Source of the DNA: Amphiduros pacificus
Lineage: Eukaryota; Annelida; Polychaeta; Phyllodocida; Hesionidae
Direction: 5' to 3'
NCBI GenBank assembly: GCA_949316495.1
Contig: OX439002.1
Location: 16,796,001-16,860,000, forward strand
Length of the DNA stretch: 64,000 bases
In this document: piece after piece, positions 14,401 through 31,497 of the stretch
Position numbering within the stretch: the stretch's first letter is position 1
Layout of the letters: every line of letters begins with the position of its first letter
Program-made: the position numbers and the translations under genes
Notes under the pieces: model-generated
Databases searched by the model: none
What the model was told of the DNA's origin: nothing
Seen by the model: the letters and a program-made list of their open reading frames with translations, nothing else

Positions 14401-15730
14401 TATATTGAAATGACACTTATATTGAAATGACACTCTTCAAATACATGATTGATTTAATTTGGTTATAAGCATGAGTATAAATTCATGTGGTGTATTCATC
14501 TTAGACTATGAAGCAGGGAATTAGTAAATCCACAGGTAGCCAGAGAGAGGGACAACAAAGACCTGACTGCAGATAAGTGATAAAAATAGAGAGATCCTGA
14601 GCAGAGAAGTCAGTGTTTCTGGGTAGAAGAGTAAGAGACTTAATCCAGGGCTCTGGGATGAGCTTTTATATTGAAGGGCCTGATTGGGTACAAATAACAT
14701 ATTTTTAGGACAGTGGAGAATCCAGAGCAGTTGTCAAATAGTGTTCATTCCTTAACTGACACTGCCTATGATATTAATCTCTTAGCCAGTATCCAATTCT
14801 AATGAAGTTTGTTTGCCTAAATTGGAAAAAGGTTTCTTTTAAAAACCATCAAAAATAAAATGTGACAGATTCCTGAGTGCGATAAAATAAATGATAGCCT
14901 AGGGTTAGTCCCAAGAAAAGATCTGGGAACCCCTAGGGCAGGTCATAGGTTTCAACTGCATACCTGGAGCATTTCAGGGGAAACAACAGTATCAATCATT
15001 TTATCTGCCAAACTCAGGATTGGTGTTATTTTGCAGAATAATTTGAAAGCGGAGACCTGTAGATATCTCTAACTTCGTCTGGAATCTATCTAACTGTGAA
15101 ATCTAATTGACATTGATATATAAATTTCTTTTTAAATTTCACAACAAAACAGAGTTATGATGCCATACACCATATTCCAACAAAATCAACCTTAAAACAA
15201 TATACAATTGTTAACCTACTTGTTCAGATAAATCGATATGAAACTAATATATTTGCCTAGTATCAAAAACAAAATCTACTATCAAAAATCCATTGGAGAC
15301 AGGCGATGATTAATCAGTCATCAATACACAAAATCTCGACAAATAGTTTTTGACTCGTCACATACAAATTAATATCATTTTGCTATGATATTTTATTATG
15401 TTACAATTATCCTGAAAGTTTCTATCCACAGTGTGTATTGCAGAGCCTCACTTGATATTTGTAATTGCCACTGGTTGGCCTCTTGCTGGTCTCCACATGT
15501 GTGAGGTACTCTATGGTGTGTAGATGTGTGAAATACAGCACAGCTGACTGGGCTTTGTCAATATAATGTGAGTAGCAGACATGACATTATGATCCTAATT
15601 ACCTGTTAGATGGATGGCATCACCAAACTACACTGTCAATTATTCAACACTGTATATCCAGCTAGCTCTATGAATATTGTATAAAATATCTAATCTCTCT
15701 CGATTTTCCCAATATATACATACATATATG
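11452..15730. other. AT-rich DNA without recognisable genes; possible regulatory islands
   Basis: No exon or mobile element recognised. Islands of mixed composition with E-box, homeobox-like and forkhead-like words occur near 11680-12190, 13170-13260 and 13980-14350. These could be enhancers, but nothing in the sequence proves it. Confidence 0.55.
13176..13189. promoter_or_regulatory. Second RFX-type X-box match
   Basis: GTTACCATGGCAAC is a second full match to the RFX X-box palindrome, about 6 kb from the one at 7068. The surrounding 100 bp is richer in G+C than the background. Confidence 0.4.
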
Positions 15731-19172
<3,442 letters not shown>

Positions 19173-20040
19173 GGAGGAAAATAAATGATGATGATAACAA
19201 CATATTATTATATTAATGATAATAATAATGTTGATGATAATAATGATTGATAATGATAATAATTATAATAATAATGATAACAATAATTATTTTATTAATA
19301 ATGAAAATAATGATAATAATAATGATGATAATAATGATAATAATAATGATGATAATGATGATTGATGATGATGATAACAATGATGATTGATGATGATAAT
19401 AATAATGATGATGATAATAATGATTATAATAATTATTTTAAAAATAATGAAAATAATGATGATAATGATGATGATAATAATAATGATGATGATAATAATG
19501 ATTATATAATTATTTTATAAATAATGAAAATAATGATGATAATGATGATGATAATAATAATGATGATGATAATTACGATTACAATAATTATTTTATTAAT
19601 AATGAAAATAATTATAATAGTAATGATGATAATAATGATAATTGATGATAATGATATTAATAATAATGATGCTGATAATGATGATTGATAAAGATAATGA
19701 TGATAATAATAATGATGCTGTTAATGATTATTGATAATGATGATAATAATAATGATGCTGATAATGATGATAATAATATTGATGATAATAATAGTAATAA
19801 TAATGATGATGATAATAATGATGATGGATGATAATGATGAAGATGATAATCATGATTGATAATGATCATGATGGTAATAATAATGATAACAATAATGATG
19901 ATAATAATGATGATGATAATGATAATAATGATGAGAATGATGATGATGATGATGATGATAATAATAATATTAATTATGATAATGATGATAATGATGATTT
20001 TAATAATAATAATGATAATATTGATAATAATAATAATAAC
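19173..20040. repeat. Left trinucleotide domain (ATG/ATA repeats)
   Basis: Interrupted array of TGA/TAA-type trinucleotides (plus strand GATGATAATAAT). It forms the outer part of the left arm; its complement lies at 30586-31509. Asp-Asn and Ile/Met repeat ORFs on both strands are artefacts. Confidence 0.95.
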
Positions 20041-20499
20041 GAAACCAGTGCAATATTCCATTCCTACTCTATGAGACTGTTATGTGACAAAATATGTACC
20101 ACACCAGTCCCCTGTAGCATTCGTCTTTGAGACTGTTTGATGATGAATTATGTACCACACCATTCCGTTCCTCTACAAAACTGCTACATGTTTTAGGACG
20201 ACTTATGTGCCACACCAGTACAATATTCCATTCCTATATGACACTCATATGATCAATTATATACCACACCAGCTCAACATGCCATTGCTCTGGGAGACTG
20301 TTACATGACTAGATATGTACCAAACCAGTTCATATCAGCTATCATATGGATCTGTCTATGAGACAGATATGATAATAGAATATATCCAACACAATTACAA
20401 GTTCCCCCCCCCCCCCCCCCCCCACACACACAATACAATATGACATTGTTCAAACTGTCACAAAACAGGATATGTACTACATCAGTTCAGTAAAGCATC
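20041..20499. repeat. Diverged spacer repeats of the left arm
   Basis: Degenerate copies of a motif around 'gagactgttacatgat' and 'tatgtaccacaccagt'. The segment pairs with 30431-30585 in inverted orientation; for instance the words around 20221-20290 recur, complemented, near 30500-30570. A 20-C run sits at 20404-20423. Confidence 0.8.
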
Positions 20500-20840
20500 T
20501 ATGAGACTGTTAGATGATGGAATATGTACCACAGCAGTCTATTGTATCATTCTCCTGTGAGACTGTTACATAATGGAATATGTCCCCCAGCAGTCTATTG
20601 TATCATTCTCCTAGGAGACTGTTCCATGATGGAATATGTCCCCCAGCAGTCTATTGTATCATTCTCCTAGGAGACTGTTCCATGATGGAATATGTACTAC
20701 AGCACTCTATTGTATCATTCTTCTATGAGACTGTTACATGATGGAAAATTTCTCCCAGCAGTCTATTGTATCATTCTGCTATGAGACTGTTACATGATGG
20801 AATATGTACCACAGCAGTCTATTGTATGATTATTCTAGAG
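20500..20840. repeat. 56-bp tandem array, left arm
   Basis: About six copies of a 56-bp unit containing 'gtctattgtatcattctcc' and 'gagactgttacatgatgg'. Spacing measured between successive 'aatatgt' words (20521, 20577, 20633) is 56 bp. The inverted counterpart is 29870-30430. Confidence 0.9.
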
Positions 20841-23800
20841 TAGAGTATCCTTCTATAATACATCTACATACAGGACTCTTACAAGACGGATTGTGTACCA
20901 CAACAGGCCAATAGAGTATCATTCTATAGAACATCTACATACAGGAATCTTAAAAGACGGATTGTGTACCACAACAGGCCAGTAGAGTATCCTTCTATAA
21001 TACATCTACATACAGGACTCTTACAAGACGGATTGTGTACCACAACAGGCCAGTAGAGTATCCTTCTATAATACATCCATATACAGGACTCTTACAAGAC
21101 GGATTGTGTACCACAACAGGCCAGTACAGTATCCTTCTATAATACATCCATATACAGGACTCTTACAAGACGGATTGTGTACCACAACAGGCCAGTACAG
21201 TATCCTTCTATAATACATCCATATACAGGACTCTTACAAGACGGATTGTGTACCACAACAGGCCAGTACAGTATCCTTCTATAATACATCCATATACAGG
21301 ACTCTTACAAGACGGATTGTGTACCACAACAGGCCAGTACAGTATCCTTCTATAATACATCCATATACAGGACTCTTACAAGACGGATTGTGTACCACAA
21401 CAGGCCAGTACAGTATCCTTCTATAATACATCCATATACAGGACTCTTACAAGACGGATTGTGTACCACAACAGGCCAGTACAGTATCCTTCTATAATAC
21501 ATCCATATACAGGACTCTTACAAGACGGATTGTGTACCACAACAGGCCAGTAGAGTATCCTCCTATAATACATCCATATACAGGACTCTTACAAGACGGA
21601 TTGTGTACCACAACAAGCCAGTACAGTATCCTTCTATAATACATCCATATACAGGACTCTTACAAGACGGATTGTGTACCACAACAGGCCAGTACAGTAT
21701 CCTTCTATAATACATCCATATACAGGACTCTTACAAGACGGATTGTGTACCACAACAGGCCAGTACAGTATCCTTCTATAATACATCCATATACAGGACT
21801 CTTACAAGACGGATTGTGTACCACAACAGGCCAGTAGAGTATCCTCCTATAATACATCCATATACAGGACTCTTACAAGACGGATTGTGTACCACAACAA
21901 GCCAGTACAGTATCCTTCTATAATACATCCATATACAGGACTCTTACAAGACGGATTGTGTACCACAACAGGCCAGTACAGTATCCTTCTATAATACATC
22001 CATATACAGGACTCTTACAAGACGGATTGTGTACCACAACAGGCCAGTAGAATATACTTCTATAATACATCTACATACAGGACTCTTACAAGATGGATTG
22101 TGTACCACAACAGGCCAGTAGAGTATCCTCCTATAATACATCCATATACAGGACTCTTACAAGACGGATTGTGTACCACAACAAGCCAGTACAGTATCCT
22201 TCTATAATACATCCATATACAGGACTCTTACAAGACGGATTGTGTACCACAACAGGCCAGTACAGTATCCTTCTATAATACATCCATATACAGGACTCTT
22301 ACAAGACGGATTGTGTACCACAACAGGCCAGTAGAATATACTTCTATAATACATCTACATACAGGACTCTTACAAGATGGATTGTGTACCACAACAGGCC
22401 AGTAGAATATCCTTCTATAATACATCCATATACAGGACTCTTACAAGACGGATTGTGTACCACAACAGGCCAGTACATTATCCTTCTATAATACATCCAT
22501 ATACAGGACTCTTACAAGACGGATTGTGTACCACAACAGGCCAGTAGAGTATCCTTCTATAATACATCCATATACAGGACTCTTACAAGACGGATTGTGT
22601 ACCACAACAGGCCAGTACATTATCCTTCTATAATACATCCATATACAGGACTCTTACAAGACGGATTGTGTACCACAACAGGCCAGTACATTATCCTTCT
22701 ATAATACATCCATATACAGGACTCTTACAAGACGGATTGTGTACCACAACAGGCCAGTACATTATCCTTCTATAATACATCCATATACAGGACTCTTACA
22801 AGACGGATTGTGTACCACAACAGGCCAGTACAGTATCCCTCTATAATACATCCATATACAGGACTCTTACAAGATGGATTGTGTACCACAACAGGCCAGT
22901 AGAGCATCCTTCTATAATACATCTACATACAAGACTCTTACAAGACGGATTGTGTACCACAACAGGCCAGTACAGTATCCTTCTATAATACATCTACATA
23001 CAGGACTCTTACAAGACGGATTGTGTACCACAACAGGCCAGTAGACCATCCTTCTATAATACATCTATATAGGACTCTTACAAGAGGAATTATGTACCAC
23101 AACAGGCCAGTGCAGTATGCTTCTATAATACATATATCTATAGAACCCTTACAAGACAGATTATGTACCACAACAATCTAATAGAGTTTCCTTCTATAAT
23201 ACATTTATACACAGGACTCTTACAAGACATATTATGTACCACAACAGGCCAGAAGAGTATCCTTCTATAATACATATATCTATCGGACTCTTACACAACA
23301 GATTGTGTACCACAACAGTCCAGTTCAGTATTTTTCTATTATATATCTATATAGGACTCTTAGAAGATGAATTATGTACCACAACAGGCCAGTACAGTAT
23401 GCTTCTATAATACATGTATCTATAGGACCCTTACAAGACATATTATGTACCACAACAATCAAATAGAGTTTCCTTCTATAATACATTTATATACAGGACT
23501 CTTAAAAGATGGATTATGTACCACAACAGGCCAGTACAGTGTCCTTCCATAATATATCTACATACAGGACTCTTACAAGACAGATTATGTACCGCAACAG
23601 TCCAGTAGAGTATCCTTCTCTAATACATGCATTTATAGGGCCCTTACAAGACAGATTTTGTACCATAACAGTCCGATAGAGTATCCTTCTATAATACATT
23701 TATAAACAGGACTCTTACAAGATGAATTATGTATCACAACAGGCCAGTAGAGTATCCTTCTATAATACATTTATATACAAGACTCTTAAAAGATGGATTA

Positions 23801-25268
23801 TGTACTACAACAGGCCAGTAGAGTGTCCTTCTATAATACATCTACATACAGGACTCTTTCAAGATGAATTTTGTACCACAACAGGCCAGTTGAGTATATT
23901 CCTAGAATACATCTATATACAGGGCCCTTACAAGACGGATTGGGTACCACAACAGTCCAGCAAAGTATCCTTCTATAATACATATATTTATAGGACCACT
24001 ACAAGACAGATTATGTACCACAACAGTCCAGTAGAGTATATTTCTAGAATACATCTACATACAAGATGAATTTTGTACCACAACAGGCCAGTAGAGTATC
24101 ATTCTATTATACATCTATATACTGGACTCTTACAAGTGGGATTATGTACCACAACAAGCCAGTAGAGTATCCTTCTATGTTACACACATTTATAGGACCC
24201 TTACGAGATAGATTGTGCACCACAATAGTCCAGTTGAGAATCCTAATGTAATATATATATATATGTATGGGTCCCTTACAAGAAGAGCATCCTTCTGTAG
24301 TACATCTACATACAGGACTGTTACAAGACAGATTGTGCACGATAACAGTCCAGTAGAGTATCCTTCTTTAATACATTCATACACAGGACTCGTACAAGAC
24401 AAATTATGTACCAGAACAGTCCAGTAGAGTATCCTTCTATTATAATACATCTGTATTCCGGACTCTTACAAGACATCTTGGGTACCATAACAGCCCAGTA
24501 GAGTATCCTTCTATAATACATCCATATACAGGACTCTTACAAGACGGATTGTGTACCACAACAGGCCAGTACAGTATCCTTCTATAATACATCCATATAC
24601 AGGACTCTTACAAGACGGATTGTGTACCACAACAGGCCAGTAGAGTATCCTCCTATAATACATCCATATACAGGACTCTTACAAGACGGATTGTGTACCA
24701 CAACAAGCCAGTACAGTATCCTTCTATAATACATCCATATACAGGACTCTTACAAGACGGATTGTGTACCACAACAGGCCAGTACAGTATCCTTCTATAA
24801 TACATCCATATACAGGACTCTTACAAGACGGATTGTGTACCACAACAGGCCAGTACAGTATCCTTCTATAATACATCCATATACAGGACTCTTACAAGAC
24901 GGATTGTGTACCACAACAGGCCAGTAGAGTATCCTCCTATAATACATCCATATACAGGACTCTTACAAGACGGATTGTGTACCACAACAAGCCAGTACAG
25001 TATCCTTCTATAATACATCCATATACAGGACTCTTACAAGACGGATTGTGTACCACAACAGGCCAGTACAGTATCCTTCTATAATACATCTATACTCAGG
25101 ACTTTTACAAGATGAATTATGTACCACAACAGGCCAGTACAGTATGCTTCTATAATACATATATCTATAGGACCCATACAAGATAAATTGTCTACCACAA
25201 CAGGCCAGTAGAGTATCCCTCTATAATACATCTATGCGCAGGACTCTTACAAATGGATTATGTACTAC
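20841..25268. repeat. 71-bp satellite array, left arm (about 62 units)
   Basis: Head-to-tail 71-bp units with core words 'caggactcttacaagacgg' and 'attgtgtaccacaacaggcc'. Unit starts at 21060, 21131 and 21202 give an exact 71-bp period. Units at 20850-23030 and 24490-25080 are nearly identical, while 23030-24480 is strongly diverged. A variant pair (tcctcc followed by aagcc) recurs every 284 bp (about 21547, 21831, 22115 and again 24641, 24925), so four units form a higher-order repeat. ORFs in this array are artefacts. Confidence 0.95.
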
Positions 25269-25953
25269 TGTTACCCACTAATGGAGAGTATCCGTCTTTG
25301 GGGGACGTGGACGGGGGATCAATACTCTACCAATAGATAGATACTCTAATCTGCTCTACTCTACCGTACTGTATTGTACAATAAGCATAGCTGGCTAACT
25401 CGCTGGCTGTGAGTTGGGGCACGGATCCTAGCTACCCTATATACCCTTGTGAAGGTGGCAGGCAATAAGGACTACAGACACAGGATATACACGACACAAT
25501 AGTTACATTTATTCGGTGCTGTGATTCCTCCTTGTCTGGCTAGGCCGGCATGGCAATGAGTGAGGCATGTGAACTACCCAAATGCATGATACTTATGAGA
25601 TCCTATCTATACACAAAACACCCAAGTCTATGCAGTCACGATACTGAGAGTCGTGGATCTTCTGTGGCAAGTGGTCGCTCTATCTCTGTCTGTTCATCTG
25701 CCTGGATCCAAGGGTTGCGCGTCTCTTTTAAGGGGTCACTCCGCGTCATCTGTGGGGGCTTGCCTACGTGGCTTCCTCACGCGTCATTGGATGGACTCGT
25801 CTTGCCTGCGTATCTGACATGGGCTCGTCTGCCTGCACGTGATCTCTCAGAGTGGTGGTTATGGCGACTCATCAACCATCAATATCGTTCGTGATTGTCT
25901 ATGAATGTCTATATGTTTCCAAGAGTCTCTGGGTGTGTAATCTATATCCTACA
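25269..25953. mobile_element. Candidate solo LTR
   Basis: A 685-bp block of clearly different, GC-richer sequence starts TGTTAC and ends CCTACA, i.e. 5'-TG...CA-3', and is flanked on both sides by CTAC (25265-25268 and 25954-25957), a 4-bp target duplication. Removing it restores the surrounding repeat wording. No internal retrotransposon genes are present, as expected for a solo LTR left by recombination. Family is not assignable. The flanking duplication is short, so this remains a candidate. Confidence 0.5.
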
Positions 25954-25957
25954 CTAC

Positions 25958-27566
25958 ACCATTATAATAGTGGATCTATCTACAAGACTGTTATTTGATC
26001 AAATATTTACAATCTATGCCTTTTGCGGACTCTTAGAAGAGAGAATATGCAATTCACCAGTCCAATAATGCACCCTTTCATAATGCATCCATCTCCAGGA
26101 CTCTAACAAGACCGAATATGTACTTCATCAGTCCAAGAGGGAAGCATTCCACAGGAATCTTACAAAATGGAATATGTACCATATCAATCCATAATAGCGT
26201 TCCTCTTTGAGACTGTTACATGATGGAATATGTACAACACAAGTTCAGAATTGCATCTATATACAGGACTGCTAAAATATGGAATATGTACACCAGTCCA
26301 TTATGGTGTTGTTCTATTATAGGTTCTTATTCAAGACTGTTACATGATGGAATAGGCACTGTTATTTGATGAAATACGTACCGCCTTAGTTTAATATGCC
26401 ATTATTCTATACGATTGAAGAGATATGTACTACACCAGTCCATTGTAGCATCCTTCTATGAGACTGTTATAAGACAAAACATTTAATACACCAGTTTAAT
26501 ATGCTATTCTTCTGTGAAACTGTTATGTGAGAAAATATGTGCCACACCAGTTCATAGTAACATTCTTCTTTGAGTATGTAATATGAAATATGTACCACAC
26601 CAGTACAATATGAGACTGTTACATGATAGAATATGTACAACCCAAGTTCTCCATTGTACTCATCATCAGTACTGTTACAAGACAGAATATGTACCAATCC
26701 ATTTTTCTGCAGTGTGATGGGATATGTACAAAACAAGTTCCACATTGTATACTTCTGGAGGAATCTAACAAGCGGATTATGTAACCAGTCAAATAGAGGA
26801 TCCTTATATAATTCATCTATCTACAGGACAGATTATGTACCACACCAGCCCAATATGACATTCTTGTTTGAGACTGTTGCAAGACAGAATATGTACCATA
26901 CCTGTCCAATATGACACTCTTGAGAGACTTTAATGAGACAGAGTATTTTGCATACCAGTACAATATTGCATCAATCTCAGAGACTGTTGCATGATGAAAC
27001 ACAAACACAAGTTCTTTGTGCATCTTTCTCCATGACTCTTACAAGGCAGATTTTGTACCCAAACATGATGAAATATGTACAGGATAAGTTCCCTATTCTA
27101 TCCTTTTTCATGATGAAATTTCCCATTGCATGCTTCTTCAGGATGAAACATGCACTACACCAGTACAATATGATATTCTTCTGTGAGACTGTTACATGAG
27201 TGAATATGTACATCAGTCCATTATAGTATCCTTCTTTCAGAATTGTAAGTGATGGAATATGTACTACACCATTTCATTACAGTAACTTATCCTCAAACTG
27301 TTGCATGACATAATGTGTACGACACCAGTCCAATATAGTGTCCTTTTTTAATGTATCCATCTACAGGACTGTTACAAGATGGAATATGAACAACACTGGT
27401 TAAATATAGCATCTGTACAGCTGTCTGTATATGAGACTCTTACAATATATTATATGTTCATTATCAGTTTAATGTAGCATTATTCTCTGAGACTGTTGCA
27501 AGATGGAATATGGACAGCATCAGTCTGTGTCAAAATATGTACATGTGTCAAAATATGCACATCGTA
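25958..27566. repeat. Diverged 'gagactgtta' repeats in the fold-back centre
   Basis: Loosely repeated words ('gactgttacatgatggaatatgtac', 'caccagtccaatat' variants) related to the outer spacer and 56-bp units but without a regular period. They look like an older, decayed part of the same array. Confidence 0.75.
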
Positions 27567-27581
27567 TTCAACTAATGTGGT
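27567..27581. other. Target-site duplication, left copy
   Basis: The 15-bp word TTCAACTAATGTGGT is repeated exactly at 27904-27918 and brackets the SINE. Confidence 0.9.
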
Positions 27582-27903
27582 GTGTTTGTTTGTTTGTTTG
27601 GGGTTTTACATCACTTTCAACATTATTTCAGTCATTTCGTGATGAGAACTACTTGTAGCAGATATAGTACTGCCTCACTGAATTGTCATGTCGCAGATCC
27701 TTGACATGACAACCCACCCGGTCACAGATTTACAAGGACAACAGGTTAACCCTTTAGGCATGGGCCTCAGCTCATATGGTAAATTGTATCATGAATTCAA
27801 TCACGGCATGGCCAGGGTTCTAACTCACGACCTTTGGATCACCACAGAGGAACTGGGTGCTAATAAGTTGGCGCTCTAACCAACTGTCCCATGGCCCGTG
27901 GCC
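27582..27903 (-). mobile_element. tRNA-derived SINE (322 bp) with 15-bp target duplication
   Basis: Read on the minus strand, the element begins with a tRNA-like head: a polymerase III A box (TGGTTAGAGCG) followed about 50 bp later by a degenerate B box (GAGTTAGAACC, normally GGTTCGAATCC). It ends in a CAAA-type tail, seen on the plus strand as GTTTGTTTGTTTGTTTG. Perfect 15-bp direct repeats flank it. The body contains an accidental 63-codon plus-strand ORF. The element was inserted into decayed fold-back repeats, so it is younger than they are. The weakened B box suggests a copy that is no longer a good source. Confidence 0.88.
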
Positions 27904-27918
27904 TTCAACTAATGTGGT

Positions 27919-28489
27919 ACATATTTCGACACTTAACAGTCTTGTATAGGAATGGCATAATACAACCAGCCCAATATGCTATTCCTATATTTGACTGTTA
28001 CATGAGGAAATATGTACCACACCAGTAAGAAGACACAATACTGTGATAAATTACTCAAATGATTTTTATATTTTGTTCAATAAATCTGCTACTACCATGC
28101 CAATTTACCATTGGCAGATACATATACATATATTACATTATGATCAAATATCATTACATATAACTTCCATTAATAAATGAATACACTGACATTTAAACCT
28201 TACATATCTAAACCAATTAATGATAACACTTAGAATTATGAACATCATACAATTTATTATATTACATATATGTGGCCCTAAGCCCTAACTATTTATCCTA
28301 ATATGCTATTTGGATAGATAAACTTATTCTATAGGGTGGGAAGGTGGGAAATTTCAACTGTACGACGTCTGAGCTGGAATGGTGGCAAATCCCCAGCCGT
28401 CATTTATATTCCCCCTGAATTAGACCCCCCAGAGATATGTGATATTAGGCACAGGCAATTGGCCAGTCTGAACCTTCTATCACTCTATA
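27919..28489. other. Remaining fold-back centre, mostly unassigned
   Basis: The first 110 bp continue the decayed repeats. From about 28030 to 28490 the sequence is unique, AT-rich and matches nothing else in the window. It may be a separate insertion or the original loop of the inverted repeat. Confidence 0.5.
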
Positions 28490-29870
28490 GATAGATGTAT
28501 CATACAGATATTCTCTACAGGACTACTGTTGTGGTACATAATCTGTCTTGTAAGAGTCCTATAGATATATGTATTATAGAAGGATACTCTGTTGGAGTGT
28601 TGTGGTACACAATCTGTCTTGTAATAGTCCTGTATTCAGATGTATTATATAAGGATACTCAACTGGCCTGTTGTGGTACATGATCCCTCATGTAAGAATC
28701 CTGTGTATTGGTGTACTAATGAAGGACACTCTACTGGCCTGTTGCAGTACATAATTCCTCTTGTAAGAGTCCTGTATATGGATGTATTATAGAGGGATAC
28801 TCTACTGGCCTGTTATAGTACACAATCCGTCTTGTAAGAGTCCTGTATATGGATGTATTATAGAGGGATACTCTACTGGCCTGTTGTGGTACACAATCCG
28901 TCTTGTAAGAGTCCTCTATGTAGATGTATTATAGAGGGATACTCTACTGGCCTGTTGTGGTACACAATCCGTCTCGTAAGAGTCCTGTATATGGATGTAT
29001 TATAGAGGGATACTCTACTGGCCTGTTGAGGTACACAATCCGTCTTGTAAGAGTCCTGTATATGGATGTATTATAGAGGGATACTCTACTGGCCTGTTGT
29101 GGTACACAATCCGTCTTGTAAGAGTCCTGTATATGGATGTATTATAGAGGGATACTCTACTGGCCTGTTGTGGTACACAATCCGTCTTGTAAGAGTCCTG
29201 TATATGGATGTATTATAGAGGGATACTCTACTGGCCTGTTGAGGTACACAATCCGTCTTGTAAGAGTCCTGTATATGGATGTATTATAGAGGGATACTCT
29301 ACTGGCCTGTTGTGGTACACAATCCGTCTTGTAAGAGTCCTGTATATGGATGTATTATAGAGGGATACTCTACTGGCCTGTTGTGGTACACAATCCGTCT
29401 TGTAAGAGTCCTGTATATGGATGTATTATAGAGGGATACTCTACTGGCCTGTTGAGGTACACAATCCGTCTTGTAAGAGTCCTGTATATGGATGTATTAT
29501 AGAAGGATACTCTACTGGCCTGTTGTGGTACACAATCCGTCTTGTAAGAGTCCTGTATATGGATGTATTATAGAAGGATACTCTACTGGCCTGTTGTGGT
29601 ACACAATCCGTCTTGTAAGAGTCCTGTATATGGATGTATTATAGAGGGATACTCTACTGGCCTGTTGTGGTACACAATCCGTCTCGTAAGAGTCCTGTAT
29701 ATGGATGTATTATAGAGGGATACTCTACTGGCCTGTTGAGGTACACAATCCATCTCGTAAGAGTCCTGTATATGGATGTATTATAGAAGGATACTCTACT
29801 GGCCTGTTGTGGTACACAATCTGTCTTGTAAGAGTCCTGTATGTAGATGTATTATAAAAGGATACTCTAC
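28490..29870. repeat. 71-bp satellite array, right arm (about 19 units, inverted)
   Basis: Same 71-bp unit as 20841-25268 but on the opposite strand. A marker variant (gttgaggtacac) recurs at about 29024, 29237 and 29450, i.e. every 213 bp, so the higher-order unit here is three monomers rather than the four seen on the left. Confidence 0.95.
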
Positions 29871-30430
29871 TCTAGGATAATCATACAATAGACTGCTGTG
29901 GTACATATTCTATCATGTAACAGTCTCATAGGAGAATGATACAATAGACTGCTGTGGTACATATTCCATCATGTACCAGTCTTGTAGGAGAATGATACAA
30001 TAGACTGCTGTGGTACATATTCATTCATGTACCAGTCTCATAGGAAATTGATACTATAGACTGCTGTGGCACATATTCCATCATGTAACAGTCTCATAGC
30101 AGAATGATACAAGAGACTGCTGTGGTACATATTCCATCATGTAACAGTCTCATAGGAGAATGATACAGTAGACTGCTGTGGCACATATTCCATCATGTAA
30201 CAGTCTCATAGGAGAATCATACAACAGACTGCTGTGGTACATATTCCATCATGTTACAGTCTCATAGGAGAATGATACAATAGACTGCTGTGGTACATAT
30301 TCCGTCATGTACCAGTCTCATAGCAGAATGATACAATAGACTGCTGTGGTACATATTCCATCATGTAACAGTCTCATAGCAGAATGATACAATAGACTGC
30401 TGTAGTACATATTCCATCATGTAACAGTCA
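29870..30430. repeat. 56-bp tandem array, right arm (about 10 units, inverted)
   Basis: Inverted copies of the 56-bp unit of 20500-20840, with words 'agactgctgtggtacatatt' and 'catgtaacagtctcatag'. It meets the 71-bp array at the same internal junction as the left arm. Confidence 0.92.
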
Positions 30431-30585
30431 AACAGTCTCAAAGAGGAATGCTACAGGGGACTGGTGTGGTACATATTTTGTCACATAACAGTCTCATAGA
30501 GTAATGGCATGTTGAACTGGTGTGGTATATAATTTGTTATCTGAGTGTCATTTAGGAATTGAATATTGCACTGGTGTCGTATAAT

Positions 30586-30615
30586 GTTTATTATTATATT
30601 ATATTATGGTATTTA

Positions 30616-30680
<65 letters not shown>

Positions 30681-31456
30681 CAGTAGTAATTTTATTATCA
30701 TCATCATCATCATCATCTTTATTATCATCATTCTCATCATTATCATCATTCACATCATTATCACCAATATTGTTGTCAATATTATTATTCTCATCATCAT
30801 CATCAATCATCATTATCATAACTATCATCATTCTCATAAGTGTCATCATTATTATAATCATCATTATTGTTATCATAATTATTATCATCATCATTATCAT
30901 CATCATTGTTATCATCATCATCATCAATTATCATTATTAATAACATCACTATTATCACCGTTAGTATAATTATTAATATAATCCTTATTTTATTATCATC
31001 ATCATTATTATCATTATCATCATTATTATCATCATTATAATCATCATTAATAAAATCATCATTGTTATTATCATCATTGTTATTAACATCATTATCATCA
31101 TTATCAATAAAATCATTTTCATCATCATCATTCTCATCATCATCATTTTCATCATTCTCACCAACAGTGTTATCATCATTATTATCATTATTACTATCAT
31201 CATCAATCATTATTATTGTTATCACTATCATCATTCTCATCATTGTCATCATTATTATTATCATTATTACTGTTATCATTATTATTTTCATCATTATCAT
31301 CATTATTATCATCATTATTATCATCATCATCAATCATCATTAATAATATCATCATTATCATCATTATCTTCATTATTAATATAATTATTATTGTTATTAT
31401 CATCATCATCATCAATCATCATTATTATCATCATCATTATTATCATAATTATTAAT

Positions 31457-31497
<41 letters not shown>

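Noticed and set aside
19657-20130. Asn/Asp- and Ile-repeat ORFs on both strands
   Set aside because: Trinucleotide repeats read in any frame give these; the same occurs at 30559-31455.
22093-24521. Short ORFs on both strands inside the 71-bp array
   Set aside because: 71 is not a multiple of three, so frames break each unit; these are chance openings.
27688-27879. 63-codon plus-strand ORF
   Set aside because: It lies wholly inside the SINE, antisense to its tRNA-like head.
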